This document shows positions 31,178-44,469 of a stretch of 64,000 bases of DNA, piece after piece. The stretch is from Platanthera guangdongensis (Eukaryota > Streptophyta > Magnoliopsida > Asparagales > Orchidaceae): contig CM077163.1 in assembly GCA_039583875.1 (NCBI GenBank), forward strand, positions 114,647,213 through 114,711,212, read 5' to 3'. Position 1 is the stretch's first letter; each line of letters begins with the position of its first letter. Made by a program: the position numbers and the translations under genes. The notes under the pieces were generated by a model that saw only the letters and a program-made list of their open reading frames with translations, did no database searches and was not told the origin of the DNA.

Positions 31178-33130
31178 ACAACTTAACTTGAATATCTTCA
31201 ACATTGGGGATGCAAAATCTACTGCGGTACTTAAAGGTACCCGCGTTATCTATCGAAAAATCTGGCAACTCTACTTTCTCAATCCTCTTATAAAGGTGTA
31301 ACAACTCAGGGTCTTCCATCTAATACAATCTTGTGAGTTTAATCCATGAAGGCTCAGCTACCTCCAAACTACTTGACGAGTTACAACTCCCAACAAAAAT
31401 ACCCCTCAAGAGAAATTCTTATACCAGTGAATCCATAGAAAGATTAAAAACTTTCCCCATCTTTCTGCTCAGAGCATCAACTACCACATTAGCTTTGGCC
31501 GGATGGTACTGGATCTCAATATCATAATCAGCAACATACTCTAGACATCTTTGTTGGCGCAGATTCAACTCCCTTTGAGTGAAAATGTACTTTAAACTTT
31601 TATGATTGGTATTAATCTTGCATATTGCGCCATATAGCAAGTGCCTCCACAAATTTAGGGCATAAATCACAGCTGCGAACTCTAGATCATCTGTAGGGTA
31701 GTTCTTTTCATGTACCTTTAGCTGACTCGACCCATACACAATTACCTTGCCTTCCTGCATCAGCACACATCCAAGACCAACATGCGATGTGTCTACATAC
31801 ACCGAATATTCTAACCATTCAGTAGGCAGAGACAAAACTGGAGCAGTGAACAATCTCTTCTTTAATTCTAGAAAGGCTTCCTCACACTTATCGCTCTAAA
31901 TAAAAGCTGTGTTCTTCTGCGTCAGTTTAGTCAAAGGCGCAGATAACGTAGAGAAACCCTCTACAAACCTTCTATAATAGCCAACCAACCCTAGGAAGCT
32001 CCTTATCTCCTTGGGGGTGGTGGGCCTATTCCAATCCATAACAACAGTTACCTTCTCAGGGTTAACTGAAATTCCATCCTTATTTACCACATGATCCAGG
32101 AAAGAAACCTGAGGCAACCAAAACTCACACTTACTTAGCTTGACATACAACTTATGCTCCCTCAAAGTAGACAAAACTAAACACAAGTGATGGGCATGCT
32201 CAACAGCACTGCAGGAATACACCAAAATGTCATCTATAAACACGACCACAAAACGGTCCAGAAAATCCTTGAACACGTGGTTCATGATATCTATAATGGC
32301 AGAGGGAGCATTGGTAAAATCAAAGGATTACCAAAAACTCAAAATGCCTGTGCCGCGAATGGAAAGCAGTCCGTGGAATATCTGGCTCACAAATCCTCAA
32401 CTGGTGGTAGCCTGAACGAAGATCGATCTTTGAAAACACAGAGCTACCATGCAACTGATTAAACAGGTCATCAATCCTAGGCAGGGATATATATTCTTAA
32501 TGGTGACTTAATTCAGTTCTATATAGTCAATACACAGCCTCATTGATCCATCCTTTTTCTTTACAAACAAGACGGGAGCACCCCATGGAGAAGAACTCGG
32601 CCTAATAAAACCATTCAGGAAAAACCCATCCAACTGAGTACGCAACTCCAACTCACGCGGGGCCATCCGGTACGGCGCCTTAGAATATGACGGGTACCCG
32701 GCTCCAGATCTATGACAAACTCCACGTCCCTCTCAGGCGAAAGACAAGGAAGATTAGCTGGAAAAACATCCAGAAACTCATGCACCACAGGAATCTCCTC
32801 TACATGCGGCAAGATAACAATGATTTCCAAAACTAAAACCAAACAAGCAAAACATCCAGAATTTACCAGTTTCCAAGCACATACCGCAGATATAATCAGA
32901 GAAACTTGGTGCGGAAAACCATAAACACTCCCGGGTTGACCGTTGTCCATCTTGAAGTCCAAGCGCTTTACCTTGCACTGGATAACTGCATCATATTTGG
33001 ACAACCAGTCTATGCCAAAGATCACATCAAAATCCTCCAGGTCTATCACCTTCAAATCAGCAACTGCTACAAAATCGCCTAACAAAATCAGACAAATCTA
33101 GATACCCTAGTCCGACACCACCAAATCACC
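31178..33130 (-). pseudogene. pol: Gypsy element B pol (Tekay-like), decayed
   Basis: Reading leftward: the protease end 'FDVIFGIDWLSKYDAVIQCKVK' and RT start '[24 protein letters not shown]' (32615-33085); RT '[20 protein letters not shown]' (about 32540-32600); the catalytic 'FIDDILVYS' (31896-32285); RNase H '[16 protein letters not shown]' and '[18 protein letters not shown]' (31419-31853); and the start of integrase 'DPELLHLYKRIEKVELPDFSIDNAG' (31186-31320). Multiple stops and frameshifts are present. It is cut at 31177 by copia A, so the integrase core is missing. Confidence 0.88.
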
Positions 33131-33399
33131 GGAAAGAAACTTGACTTGAAACACATCGCCGACTTGATCTATAGTCAAACGATGACACTAAACAAAGGCC
33201 CTAGAAACCAATGGGTGGGTAGCAACGGAATCAAAGAGAACATGTGCCCAACAGTTCTTTACTTTAAATTTCCATATAAAAACGCTTACATAACTAATCA
33301 AACTACATCAAAACTACAGCTACAAGCTAAACAGAAACAAAAACCAGGTTAGAAGCTACCCTGAAATCACTTGGGTAGAAGTCTGGGCCTTCTCCAGAG

Positions 33400-34125
33400 A
33401 CAATACGTTCAGCTTTCCCTTCCCTTTGTCTACAGGCTGCGGCGGTGGCAAGGCCCGAAGCGAAACTGGCTGCAGCGCAGGCTGAGACTGCGGGCACTTC
33501 GATTTGATGTGACCTTTCTGTCTGCACTAAAAGGAAGCTCTAACCTTATCCCAACAGTGGGCAGCATCATGCCCCTTCCGCTGGAACGCGGTACAAACCA
33601 AATCTCCTTTAGGAGTACCCTAGATCGCATAGACCTACTCGTGTTTTTGAGCTCCTATCCTCTTGAAACATTTCTCGAGCGGGTGGCCTGGCCGACCACA
33701 GAAACTACATATTTCTTTGCTCCTCTTCCTCGAAGCAGCACCGGATTCCTGGGAACTCTTACTCTCACCAGTCTTCCTCTTATCCTTTCTCATTTGTTAT
33801 CCTCGGTTCTTGGCATTGTCAATTACCTCAACCCTAAGAGCTGCTTCAACTGCTTTAGGATAACTCTCTAATTTATAAGCACTTGCCAACTGCTGGATAT
33901 CACTCTCCAGACCACCCAGAAAATGCTTGACTCTGCTGTCTTCAGAAACTACTAAATCCAGGGCGAACGGGCTCAACTTGCTAAACTCCACCTTATACTC
34001 ACTCACCGTGAGCTGCCTTTGCTTTAAGTGCAGGAAATCATTTAACAAACGGTCTCGCTCGACCAACAACAAAAACTTCTTCAGCAAAAGCTCCTTGAAG
34101 ACTTCCCAGAGAGCAAGTAAAAACA
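33400..34125 (-). pseudogene. gag: Gypsy element B gag (partial)
   Basis: Gag core 'WEVFKELLLKKFLLLVERDRLLNDF', 'TVSEYKVEFSKLSPFA', 'DSRVKHFLGGLESDI' (33797-34125). Zinc knuckle 'CSFCGRPGHPLEKC' is near 33690-33735, and remnants of two more knuckle-like blocks lie further left. The gag N-terminus is not found upstream. A 23-bp repeat interrupts at 34103. The family is that of Tekay-type gag proteins. Confidence 0.8.
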
Positions 34126-34664
34126 TCGGTGTGTATATGAAATGACACTAGACAACTAACACCAACAAGAGAAGGTTGCTCGACCAATTATCACAATTCG
34201 CATTTTCTCAACATTTAAGTTATATCAGAGCAAGAGAAAATATGTGTCGTGATGTCACGCCATGCAGGGGATAACTGCAGGCGCTCAGGCAAAACCCCAA
34301 ACTCTAGAGTTTATATGAAATTCATAAGTAATTAAGTCAAAACTAGTTTAAATTGGATGGTCGTATCCCTCGGCATAGTGGATCAACTAGTGCACGAGTA
34401 AAAGTATAGTTATACACTACAGAAAATACTTTGGTTATGTTGATTAACACCCTACATGAGTATGAACATCCCTAAAGGACAACTTATGATAAGAAAGACT
34501 CTAGATTTATTATAAGTATAGAAATAGTTTTTACGTTGGCTAGAAAATAGTATTTTAATTTTAAGTATATGAGATGTATGAAGTATAAGTAGTAATTCTT
34601 TTATAAGTGAAAATACCTAACATGCAACCTAGTATAAAACATTCCCAGAGAGCAAGTAAAAACA
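34103..34664. repeat. 23-bp direct repeat flanking a 516-bp segment in element B
   Basis: An identical 23-mer occurs at 34103-34125 and 34642-34664. The 516 bases between are non-coding, unlike the flanks, and hold no terminal inverted repeat or poly(A) that I can see. Confidence 0.75.
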
Positions 34665-37349
34665 ACCACAAAAGGCAAAACTAGCATCTTAGCAGTATGT
34701 TCGGCAATTCAAAAGGAAAACATCAGTGGGCGTCAACAAACTGACATGAACCCACTGGTCAGTATGAGTGTCTGTTCTAAAAAAGAAAACAACAAGGAAC
34801 TACCTCTCAAAGTAGTGGAAACCTCTGCAACACTGCAGTCGACAAGCAAACACCAAACCTAGCTACTCAGCCGGCTACTGCTCAGAACCTGAGGCATTCA
34901 AAGAAAGAACACATCAGCAAGAAAAATACAAGTGGCAAACAAAACTGTCAGAAAAAATGGAGTGGCAAGACTACTATTCCCAAACCTGAATAGCTGTCAA
35001 AAGAAAACACAGCAAACTAACTAGAGATTTAGAATGAAGAGTTAACTTATAAAGTTAAAAGGTAATGACATTTGCACCAAGTGAGAACGGAGTTATACTC
35101 CAAAAACAATCTGCGAGAAAGGAAAAAGTAGCATAAGATTAATCCATAGGAAACAAAAATGGGGCAATGGCTCAATAAACACGTGAATCATTAACACCGT
35201 AACGCAGTCGGATCTGAGTCGGGACCAAATCGGTCAAACTCGAACTAACTGACCCAAACATCTCAAAAATGGGACTGTGGTGGTGGCCATCTGGTCCAAC
35301 ACAACCCAACAACCCAAAACGAGAACAAAACATGGCCAGGTGTAATGATTCATGAAACTAAGCCAACCAAACAAACTCCATATATCCAAATACCCATAAA
35401 CCCAAACTCAACAAATTCAGCAGAAAACCGACGATTCTAGCTTTGCAAGACTAAGCCTTAGTGATACATGTCAAAATCGGTGAAAGGACACAAAGTTAAG
35501 GCAAAAGCGTCGAGTACACTCGATGCCGCGTCGAGTGAAGTCAACACACTCGACACCACAACTCAACACACTCAATGCTTAAACAAAGCAGCAATAATCA
35601 GAGTATGACGTTGAGTGAGTTTAACTCACTCAACGCTTAAACACTTAGCTGCCAAAAACATATGACAGTGTTGAGTGAGTTCAGCTCACTAAACGTTGTC
35701 GACGCTATAACACTTATGTTTGTAGAACAAAGCGACATCATTGAGTGAGTTCAGCTCACTCAACGCTGTCAATGCTTTTTACTTAACTTGCGGATAAAGA
35801 GTGAAGACATTAAGTGAGCTGTCAAAGCTTTTACACTTAGATTCCAAGATTTCCTGATCGCGTCAAGTGTATGCAGCAAACTCAACGCCACGTTGAGTGT
35901 AGGTAGCACACTCAACACCTTTTGACTTAGAGTCAAATTTTGATGGTGTTGAGTGTAAGAAGCACACTCAACGCCGTGTTGAGTGCACTCAACACACTCA
36001 ACGCTTTTACCCTTAGTGTCACATACCTCTCAGCAAGGCGTTGAATGTATTCATCACACTAAACGCCGCATTGAGTGCACACAACGCACTCAATGCTTTT
36101 TGACTTGGCGTCAAATTTTGATGGCATTGAGTATAAGAAGCACACTCAACACCGCGTTGAGTGCACTCAACGCACTCAACGCTTTTGGACTTACTCTTGA
36201 AACTGTATTCAGTGCTATGGCTACACTCTATGGCTAAGGGCTATACTCAACGCCTAGGGTTGCACTCAGCGAAACTGTTGTGTTCGATGAATTGGCTCAG
36301 TTCGATGAACTGTGTTCGATGAATTGGCTCAGTTCGATGAACCGAGTTCGATGATTTAGCTTCTATTCGACAAACTCTGACCTCTCGAAACCGACTACTA
36401 CACAATTAAACTAGAACAGTGAGTCATATTCTTGTTTGAACTTGGCCGGAAAAAATGACACCATAAAGCTGATCGGCAAAAGGCCGGATCTAACCCTATT
36501 CCTAAAAAAACTACTACAGAGGAAGAACAGTAAGGACTATATACAGGAAAAGACAAACTTGGCAAGGGGAAGAAGTCACCACTTTTCTCAAATCGCCGAA
36601 ACCAGCCGCGTAAACGCTCCTCCTCAAAGATCTGGCCGCAACAACACCTAGGCAAAACTTCCTGAAATTTTTCAGGACGAAAAAGGGTCAAAACCGCAAA
36701 CCCAGACCTCTAAAAAATCCACAAAACTGGAAAAGCTTACCGTAGAAATGTAGATCTAGGAGAGATCTACCCGGATCCACTCTCCAAAGAAGAAATCGAG
36801 CACCAAAACTCTAGAAATCGGCGACAGAAAGCTTAGGGAAATCTGCCGCTCTCGTTCTTCCGCAACAAGCCAATGGTTTCACAAGGGAGACAAGTGAATA
36901 GGGTTTGAAGCGATTGGTTTCTATTTATACTACTTTATCCGATTATTCTAATGTAGAATATCATAATTAATTAAATAAAACGTCAAAACGACCCGTACAC
37001 CAAACTTACCCGAAATTTAACGAAAATCGCACCGTAGCTAAATACTGAAACTACGAACCCAATGACCCAGTTGAAATTAAGATTCAATGAACCAAACTCG
37101 GGTAAACACCTCCTGAAGCCAAAACACAAGCATTCCCAAAGACGCTCCACCGAGTCACCAAAACAGACCTAGCTCGCTAGGAAATCTTGCAAACAGGCTA
37201 AACCCAGCCACACACACAGAAAACCTAAGAGCTAAAACCACGCTATAACAACGAAAAATGCCGAAAATACATTAACGTAATGCCCTGACGTCATAAACAT
37301 GCCAAATTATGAATTAAACCAAATATCGCAAAAAATCGAGGGTGTTACA
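34665..37349 (-). repeat. Gypsy element B leader and 5' LTR
   Basis: On the minus strand the LTR starts TGTAACACCCTCGATTTT at 37349, close to the start of LTR F (62616). The inner LTR end and primer site were not found, so the LTR/leader boundary is undefined. The base after 37349 belongs to copia C (possible target duplication atttg, 37350-37354). No gene is supported. Short frames arise from the motif arrays. Confidence 0.7.
35510..36375. repeat. CACTCAACGC / GTTGAGTG and TTCGATGAA arrays in the LTR of B
   Basis: 35510-36265 carries more than twenty CACTCAAC or GTTGAGTG words, several fused as the palindrome GTTGAGTGCACTCAAC. 36280-36375 carries about five GTTCGATGAA words. Spacing is irregular. 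Confidence 0.85.
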
Positions 37350-39632
37350 ATTTGCCCATGTCAGCCATATTGTTGTTAACTGCTTTCCATATAGTTAGTG
37401 TAATAAATTTGGAAGTTGGACTCCGCTACTCAAAATTTGGCTTTGCTTCAGCCTGCTACCTGAATCTCTTCTTAGATAATTGAGCTTCTTTTTCTTCGAG
37501 CACGGCAGAAGCAGACATATCCACCTCTTCACATACTACATTCTCAACCTATGGTGGACTATACATAGTCTGTTCTACATTGTGTATAGCCTCAAATTGA
37601 GCTGGTTGGCAGCCTGACTCAGCAGTTTGATCATCATAATCAAGGGGAGGCTTGCCTGGAGTGGCTCTGATGTTATTGGAGGTCCAAATAGCATGCTCAG
37701 AGCTTGAATTTATTATCATTCTCTCACTCTTTATGACTTTTCTCTCCACATGATCCCTTAAGCCATTTTTATGAAATCTGATTTGGCCTTCTAGATGAGT
37801 AATCCCTGTGGACAAATGATTCTTCACTTTGAGCAAGTGATCATCGATGTCTTTGCAAGAAGTTTTAACTTCTTAAACCACAAAGGTTGTGTGAGTGGAG
37901 AGGTTAGATTCTCCAACTATAGAAGTAGACTCTATCTTTGTCTCTAGAGCTGTAGTTTGCTCATCTAGCTTTACTAGTGAAATATCATACATTGTTATCA
38001 TGTTGTCATTCATTCTTATCTGTTTTCAAGGACATATCCTTATTTAATATCTATATCTTTTTGAGTCTCCATTGACTCATTGTAATGTTGAGGAAGTTAG
38101 ATTACAGCATTTGTTCCTCTTTGGAAGAAGTCAGTCACATCCTTATTCAACAAGTTGACCTCAAATATTAGGGATTTGATATCGTGTGCTAACTGGAACT
38201 GTACCTACTTAGTGCTTTCATCTACATATTTTTCCAGTTATCTTCTTTTTTGATCTAATATTATTTGCATTTGAATTAATAGGGAGCTGAAATCCAGGGG
38301 AAGAGCTGATGTTGTTCCAGATTGAATGGTCTTTATATAGCTCATACTCCTTTTCCTAAGTTCCTCAATTTTCCTTTTCTTGAGCTGTGAGGCTTGCTCC
38401 TAATGAGAATATGAAGAACTAACAACTTCAACTGAAGTAAACTCTTTAGCTCCTTTAGTATTTTGGGCCATATTTGCTATCTCCCCATCAACCCATACAC
38501 TAACTTCATCAAGGTTGAGTTCCTCCATGGTTTCATCCTCTAATTGTGCTGAAACATCAAAATAATGATTATCTGGGAGTGTATCCTGTATCTCCCCCTT
38601 GATATCAGCTTCTTTATCCATAGGAAGTTCTTCCTCAGTCTCCATAGATACTGCATTCACATTCTCTTTATCAGACATTTGCACATCTTGTGCAAGAACA
38701 TTTTCTAAGACTGGAAGAACATTGGGGTTCTCCCCCTCAATGTGATCCTTCTCTAGTATTGTCTCCCCATGCAACTGATCTCTAGTTCTAGGAGAGGTCC
38801 TTGCAGAATTTTCTGGTGCTGCATCATCATGTTTTTCTATACTGGAGATTCTTTGTTCTTCAGAATCACTGGAAGATTCTTCTTCTACAACCACTACTTT
38901 CTTCTTCTTCTCTAGTACTAGTGTCTCTTTTGTTAATACTCTATCCCATTTTGCTAGATTTCTCACGTCCATTCTTCTCATGTGATTGATATTAGATCCA
39001 ATCTTGAGATTGAGACTGTCATGAAGTGCTTGGACCAAATAAAGGTTTATAATTCTTCCCAAATTTGTCTTCTTGGTGCTCTCTCCTATTTTGTCAAAGA
39101 CAATTTTGCTCTTGTTGGTTTTCACCTTGAATATTATCCTTGTCATCAGCTCAAACATTTGAGCGGAAATTTTGTCATGTGCTCCTATTTTGCATAACAT
39201 CACTTTTCCTATAATCTCTGATAGAAATTTGCCTTGAGTATTCATTCCCTTCCTGACCAGGTTGCTTCCAAGCTTTGTGGTTGGGGCCAATCCACACCAC
39301 TCTAAAGTTTTTGCAGTCTTGGCAGAATGTAGGTCATCTTCTTGATCAATCCTTGGTAAGTGAAATATCTTGGCCAGTCTTCTGGTTGTGATTTTGACCA
39401 TTGTTCCATTTACTTTGGACTTAATCTTTTTTGTTTTTAAGTCAAGATGAACATTGGAGAAGAATTCAAGAACCTCTCGTTTCTAGATATTTGATGGTTC
39501 TGAAAGAAGATATTCAAATCCCATTTCAGTGATTAGGGATATTACACTCTTAATTTTTTCAGATGCCGAGTTGAATCCATGTAGACCAAGTTCATAACTT
39601 TCGAAGATGTTATCGTCACTTTTGGGTGCCAT
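37350..39632 (-). pseudogene. Copia C extra ORF downstream of pol
   Basis: It starts at the ATG at 39632 ('MAPKSDDNIFESYELG'). The N-terminal domain contains 'LLSEPSNI', 'EFFSNVHLD', 'RLAKIFHLPRIDQEDD', 'TLEWCGLAP', 'GKFLSEIIGKVMLC', 'FELMTRIIFKVKTN' and 'LGRIINLYLVQAL'. It is followed by an acidic Ser/Glu linker ('EEESSSDSEEQ'), a long polar region and a C-terminal part with 'KVKNHLSTGITHLEGQI' (37549-37836). It has a few stops and is cut by element B at 37349. It is homologous to the frames in D and E. The N-terminus loosely resembles 'putative plant transposon protein' domains. Its function is unknown, and in SIRE-like elements this position may hold an env-like gene, but I see no clear membrane segment. 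Confidence 0.75.
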
Positions 39633-39832
39633 GAGAGTGAAGGAATCAAACAAGGTGTGTCAACAAAATGGACTTCTAAATCTCAACACTCAGAAATCAA
39701 ACTCTCAAGAGCTCAAGAAGGTGTAGTCGACCTTTTTTCACATACCATATTTCTAGTCTAGGCTCTCCTGAAGTCGAAAAGGCATGCTCCATTTAGACTG
39801 TTCCAAATTTTTAGGAAAAGAAAACCTACTAT

Positions 39833-40015
39833 CGACACTGGAAACATTGTCTGTCGAGATGTGTCGACACAAGTCGACACAAGGATAATGTCTCTTGACA
39901 TATATCTTATCTCGACACCCTTTGATGTCTTAACACTTACTTTGGTGTCTCGACACTTTCATTGATGTCTCGACACATTCTTTGATGTCTCGGCACAACT
40001 TTTGACTTAGCCGAA
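39833..40015. repeat. TGTCGACAC / TCTCGACAC array in the spacer of copia C
   Basis: About ten copies in the 508-base gap between the RNase H stop (40141) and the extra-ORF start (39632). Confidence 0.8.
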
Positions 40016-40140
40016 AATTGTGTTTTCAGAACTATAAATTCTTGACACTTTGAGGTTTTTTTCTTGATATTTAGGTAAGTAAACTTCATTACTAACTAAT
40101 ATTTTATTCTTATTTTCATAAGTCTTTATGTATGCATTAA

Positions 40141-40378
40141 CTATTCTATATTTAACATGCCAAGTTCAAACTTAAAAAAATTAAATTTCTCTTCATCTGG
40201 GGGCTTAGTGAAAATATCATCAATCTATTTATTTGTAGAAACAAATTCTAGATTAACATCTCCCTTTTCTACATGCTCCCTAATAAAGTGATATCTTGTT
40301 CGGTACATTGAGAATTATTTTCTTGATTTGGAGAAGTCCTTTCAACTCAATGATATACACAAATTTGTATTTGATGTA
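40141..40378 (-). pseudogene. pol: Copia C RNase H C-terminus
   Basis: The end of pol: 'RYHFIREHVEKGDVNL', 'IDDIFTKPPDEEKFNFFKFELGMLNIE' and a stop at 40141-40143. The preceding residues run up to 40378, where the LTR of D enters. Upstream pol lies to the right, beyond D, and is not in the window. Confidence 0.82.
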
Positions 40379-42037
40379 TGTTGAGTATACTTGTGCAGGT
40401 TTTATGTTGAAGGAAAAATAAAGTGAGTACAAAAGTGTTGAGACACTAGGCAAGTGTCGACACCTTTGTAAAAGCAGTGCTGAGATAATGAATCAAGTTG
40501 CGTCGACACTTAAGACTAGTGTCGACACCCTTATTCAAGTAGTGATGAGATAGGAAAAGCTGTGTCGACACTAAGGACTAGTTTCGACACACTTCACACA
40601 AGTTATGCTGAGACTGGAAACCAGCTGTGTCGACACTCAGGAATAGTGTCGACACATTTCACTCAATTTATGTCGAGACTGGAAGCAAGCTATGTCGACA
40701 CCCGAGACTTGTGTCGACACTGATAGTCAAGAAACCAAATGTGTCGACACTAAGGACTAGTGTCGACACATTTCTCACAAGTTATGCCGAGATAAGAAAC
40801 CAACTGTGTCGACACTCAGGACTAGTGTCGACATATGTTACGCAAGTTGTGCTTAGACAAGAAGCTAGCAGTGTCGACACACTCAATTGTTGTCGACATC
40901 CTTATAAGAGAAATGTCGACACCCAGGACTGGTGTTGACAAAATCTAAGTACAGAAGTGTCAACAATCAGAACTGTGTCATCACCTTCATTCAGAATCTT
41001 TCAAGACAGAAATTCTTCTAAGTCTAGAATTCAAAGCCTGAAGTTCTAACAACTGTCAGAACTATCAGATGTCAGTGAATTAATCGGGGCAGCCGGTCAC
41101 TCTTGTCAAATCCTATATAAGGTGACCAACTCAACAAAAACTGTGTGCAATTTTTCTTCTTCTCATCTATGTATGTTAGAACAATTTTAACAGAATTCTA
41201 AAAGTGGAGAGGTGACGATCATTGATCAACTTCAATCTTCTCCAGACAGATTCAACCCTACCTTCTCCTTCAAGAAGCTTTGAAAAGGCTAAGAAGAGTT
41301 GAATCTTGTTCGTCACAACCAAGGTTAAAGAAGAAGATTTCACATCAAGATCTGATCAAGAAGAAGTCACCGGTCTCTCTCTTTCTGGGTGACATTTCAA
41401 AACACAAATTCCTTCTATTTTAATAATTTTGTAAGATCTATTAGTAGATCTGATGTGTAGGAGATTGATTTCTCTGAGTTTTAATCCTAAATTATAAAGG
41501 CTAAGGTAAGGCTATGAGCCTGAGGTAGGAGAAGGGGAAATTTCTCCGAGTTGTAGGAACGTGAAGGTTCTGAGATTATAGGGCAAGAGTTTTCCTAAGG
41601 AGTAGGAGTGAAGGTGCTCTCTCAGGTAGGGTTCTTGAAGTGAAACCTAAGTTGTAGGATCTTGAGGATCTAATGTAGGACATCGCTTTGTCTGAGTTGT
41701 AGGAGCCAGCTGGGCTCTAAGGTGTAAGATCTGAGGATCTGAGCAAAAATAAGGAGTTTGGCCGAATCTGGTTCATTGCTAGATATGAAAAGAGGGAAAG
41801 TGAATGTACCTATAAATTGAGGAACCACTATAAAAATATTGTGTGTTGTGCTGTGATTTATGTTATGATGTGTGTTGTGGTTGTTAAATTTGATATATGC
41901 TGTTTTTAGTAGATCAACTGTGCTCTTGAATACCGTGGTTGGATTAATAAACACAATAAGATATTTCTGTGACTTAAAGTAGTCATGATTCAAATTGGAC
42001 CTATTCACCACCTCTAGGCCACTCTCTATCCTAAACA
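40379..42037 (+). repeat. Copia D 5' LTR
   Basis: It runs from TGTTGAGTATAC to CCTAAACA. The left end is placed where C's RNase H coding stops, and the right end a few bases before the primer site. It is about 1.66 kb and related to the LTR at 1-1575. The exact ends are inferred because the second LTR is not in the window. Confidence 0.78.
40440..40975. repeat. TGTCGACAC array in copia D LTR
   Basis: About fifteen exact GTCGAC cores, often in pairs about 20 bases apart, plus gtcgag and gttgac variants. The same word recurs in this element's spacer at 53095-53300. Confidence 0.88.
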
Positions 42038-42048
42038 CACTTTATAAT

Positions 42049-42060
42049 TGGTATCAGAGG
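42049..42060 (+). other. Copia D primer-binding site
   Basis: TGGTATCAGAGG is complementary to the initiator tRNA-Met 3' end except for the last base. Confidence 0.85.
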
Positions 42061-42122
42061 GAGGTTCACTGAAAAGGCATAATAGCCTAGTGAGAATCCT
42101 AAGGACTAACAGAGATTAAATC

Positions 42123-44460
42123 ATGGTTCAAAGGGAAAATAATTCCGTCAAACTCCTAGTTTGTTCTAAAGAAATCTTTAGGATTTGGAAAGAAAGGGTT
42201 AAACTCTTCATGGAGGCTGCAGACCCAAGAATATACATCACTGTACTGGAAGGACCTTTCATACCTATGAAAGTGTCATTTATTGATGCCAACATAAGGA
42301 CACATAAGACCTACATGGAAATGGAAAAGGATGAGATAATTCTGGCCTCTATGGACAAGAGGGCTCAGAACATAATTGTCAGTATTATAGATGATTCCAC
42401 AATCCAAAACTTGATTCATTGTAAAACATCCAAAGAAATATGGGAATCAATGATTGTATATATGGAATGCACTAATGAGGTTAGAGATGACAGAAAATCT
42501 CTATTAAACCATCAGTATGAAGCCTTCGGGCAAGACAAGAAAGACATAGTGGCTGAGAGCTTTGAGAAATTTTTCAGAATAGTGAACAACCTGAGAACAT
42601 ATGGAAGGAGCTTCACCAATTATGAAATCAATAACAAGTTTCTGAGGTCCCTAAATAAGGAATGAGACATCAAGATTTGTGCTATTACAGAAATGGACAA
42701 CTTAGCCAATTTAGTCCCCAGGGTACTATTTGGCAATCTGATATCTCATAAGCTACAACTGAATCTCATGAAGTCTGAAAGAGACTCAATAAGAGCACTC
42801 AACAGAGAAAAGTCTATGACCCTAAAGGCTGAGACATCAGGAAAGTCAGGGAGAAATCATCTCCCTCAGAAAGACAGTATGCAATCTCAGAATGCACAGA
42901 ATCTTCCTCTTCAGGAGGGGACATGACTTGAGAAAAACTGTCACTCTTCTCAAGACAATTCAAGAAGATGTTGAGGAGAAGAAGGCACAGTAGCTAGAAG
43001 GGTCAAGCTGGAGTCTCTTCTCATAAGAAGATAGCTCACTCAAAGAAAACCATGAAAAAGATATCTCGGGACAGGAATGGTTCTTCTCAGAATAAACACA
43101 TTATGACTAATCTTATTTGCTATTGCTGTAACAAGTAAGGGCATGTCATTGCTGACTGCTCAGTGAAAAGAAAGGAGAAATATTCTGAAAATTGGAAGGT
43201 TGGACAACATAAGAAGTTTGACAAAAGCCTATTGGCTAAGAAGCAGTCCATTCTTTCAAATAGTGAGACAAATTCATTAGAATCAGAAGAGGAGGAGACT
43301 CTTTTTGGTTTAATAGCCATTAAGGAGGCCAGCAATAGAAGAAGAACCACACTGTTTGCCAGTGATAATGAAGACTCTACAGATCTAGGGCTGATGACCC
43401 TAGTAGAAGAAGAAGATCAGGATTGTTCAAATTCTGCCAAGGTAAAACATCTTACTACTAGTCTTGTGTCAGGCTCTAGATCAACATCAGAGAATGAATT
43501 ACGTTCACACTCTTCTAATAATAGTGAACATGGTTCAGATTCTGAAGCAGATTTCAACACACTCATCAACAGATATTGGAAGTTATTGAAGGCCTTGATT
43601 ACTAGTAAAGAGCTAGTTAAGGAACAAGCCAAATAACTAGAGTAATTGAGAGCAGTGTCTTTGTAGTTGGAGATGGCCAACATTAAGTTGGGCCTTCAAA
43701 AATTGAAGCTCATAGTCTTAACCAATAAAATAGATAGTCAGACTGAGACTATTGTAGAATAAGTCAAGACTGTCAAGGACCTGGAAGCAAAGCTTCTTTA
43801 GGAAAGACAGATCCTGAAACAGTTCTGAAGACCTAAGTTTGTGTTACCTATTATTGATACATTTTCTGCACCATTTAGAAGTGGTGTAGGATATGTTGAG
43901 GATAATAAGATCAATAAGAAAACTGAGCCTAAGGGTAAATCCCCAATGAGTCCAGCTAAGAAACCAGCCAAGCATCTGACTTCTAACATATGCATGGGAT
44001 CATGTGTTCCTGGACACATAAGTTCTAAGTGCACCACCAGCAAGGTCAATAAATATCCTTACTGGAAAGGACAACAATCTAATGGCTATAAGGCCCATAG
44101 AGCACCAAAAGGAGTGATCAATCCAAGGAGCCAAAGAATTCTTGGATCTGGTCCCAATGCACAGCACTTAAACCTGAAAGGTAATGGTGTCAATGTTGCA
44201 CCTCTACCATGGAATCTGAATATCAATTCTAAGTTGCCCAGAAGTACAACTACAAAGGTGCAGCCTAAGAGAAGATAAAATAGATTAGAATGTTTGTGTT
44301 GTGCGAAGGTTGGGCATTTTGCCTTAGATAATTAGTACAATCCAACAGCACCCATATTACAGTCACAGGCTCATCTGTTTAGAAAGCCTATCGTGCATCA
44401 CACAACTAAGTCTAACAGGAAACAAGGCCCTAAAATTATTTGGGTGCCCAAGGTTAATTA
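42123..44460 (+). pseudogene. gag: Copia D gag
   Basis: It starts at the ATG at 42123. The gag core has 'MDKRAQNIIVSII', 'TSKEIWESM', 'CTNEVRDDRKSLLNHQYEAF' and 'EINNKFLRSLNKE'. Then come zinc knuckle 'CYCCNK-GHVIADC' (43120-43162, with an in-frame stop), acidic Ser/Glu-rich stretches (43240-43560), a coiled-coil region with stops, and a second knuckle 'CLCCAKVGHFALDN' (about 44290-44335). It ends in 'KQGPKIIWVPK' just before protease. The size, about 780 codons, and two knuckles with coiled coil fit SIRE-like copia gag. There are many nonsense codons, often TAG. Confidence 0.83.
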
Positions 44461-44469
44461 ATTCTGTTA

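Noticed and set aside
34221..34234. tatatcagagcaag as a primer-binding site
   Set aside because: It resembles TGGTATCAGAGC but is on the wrong strand for element B and has no LTR end next to it.
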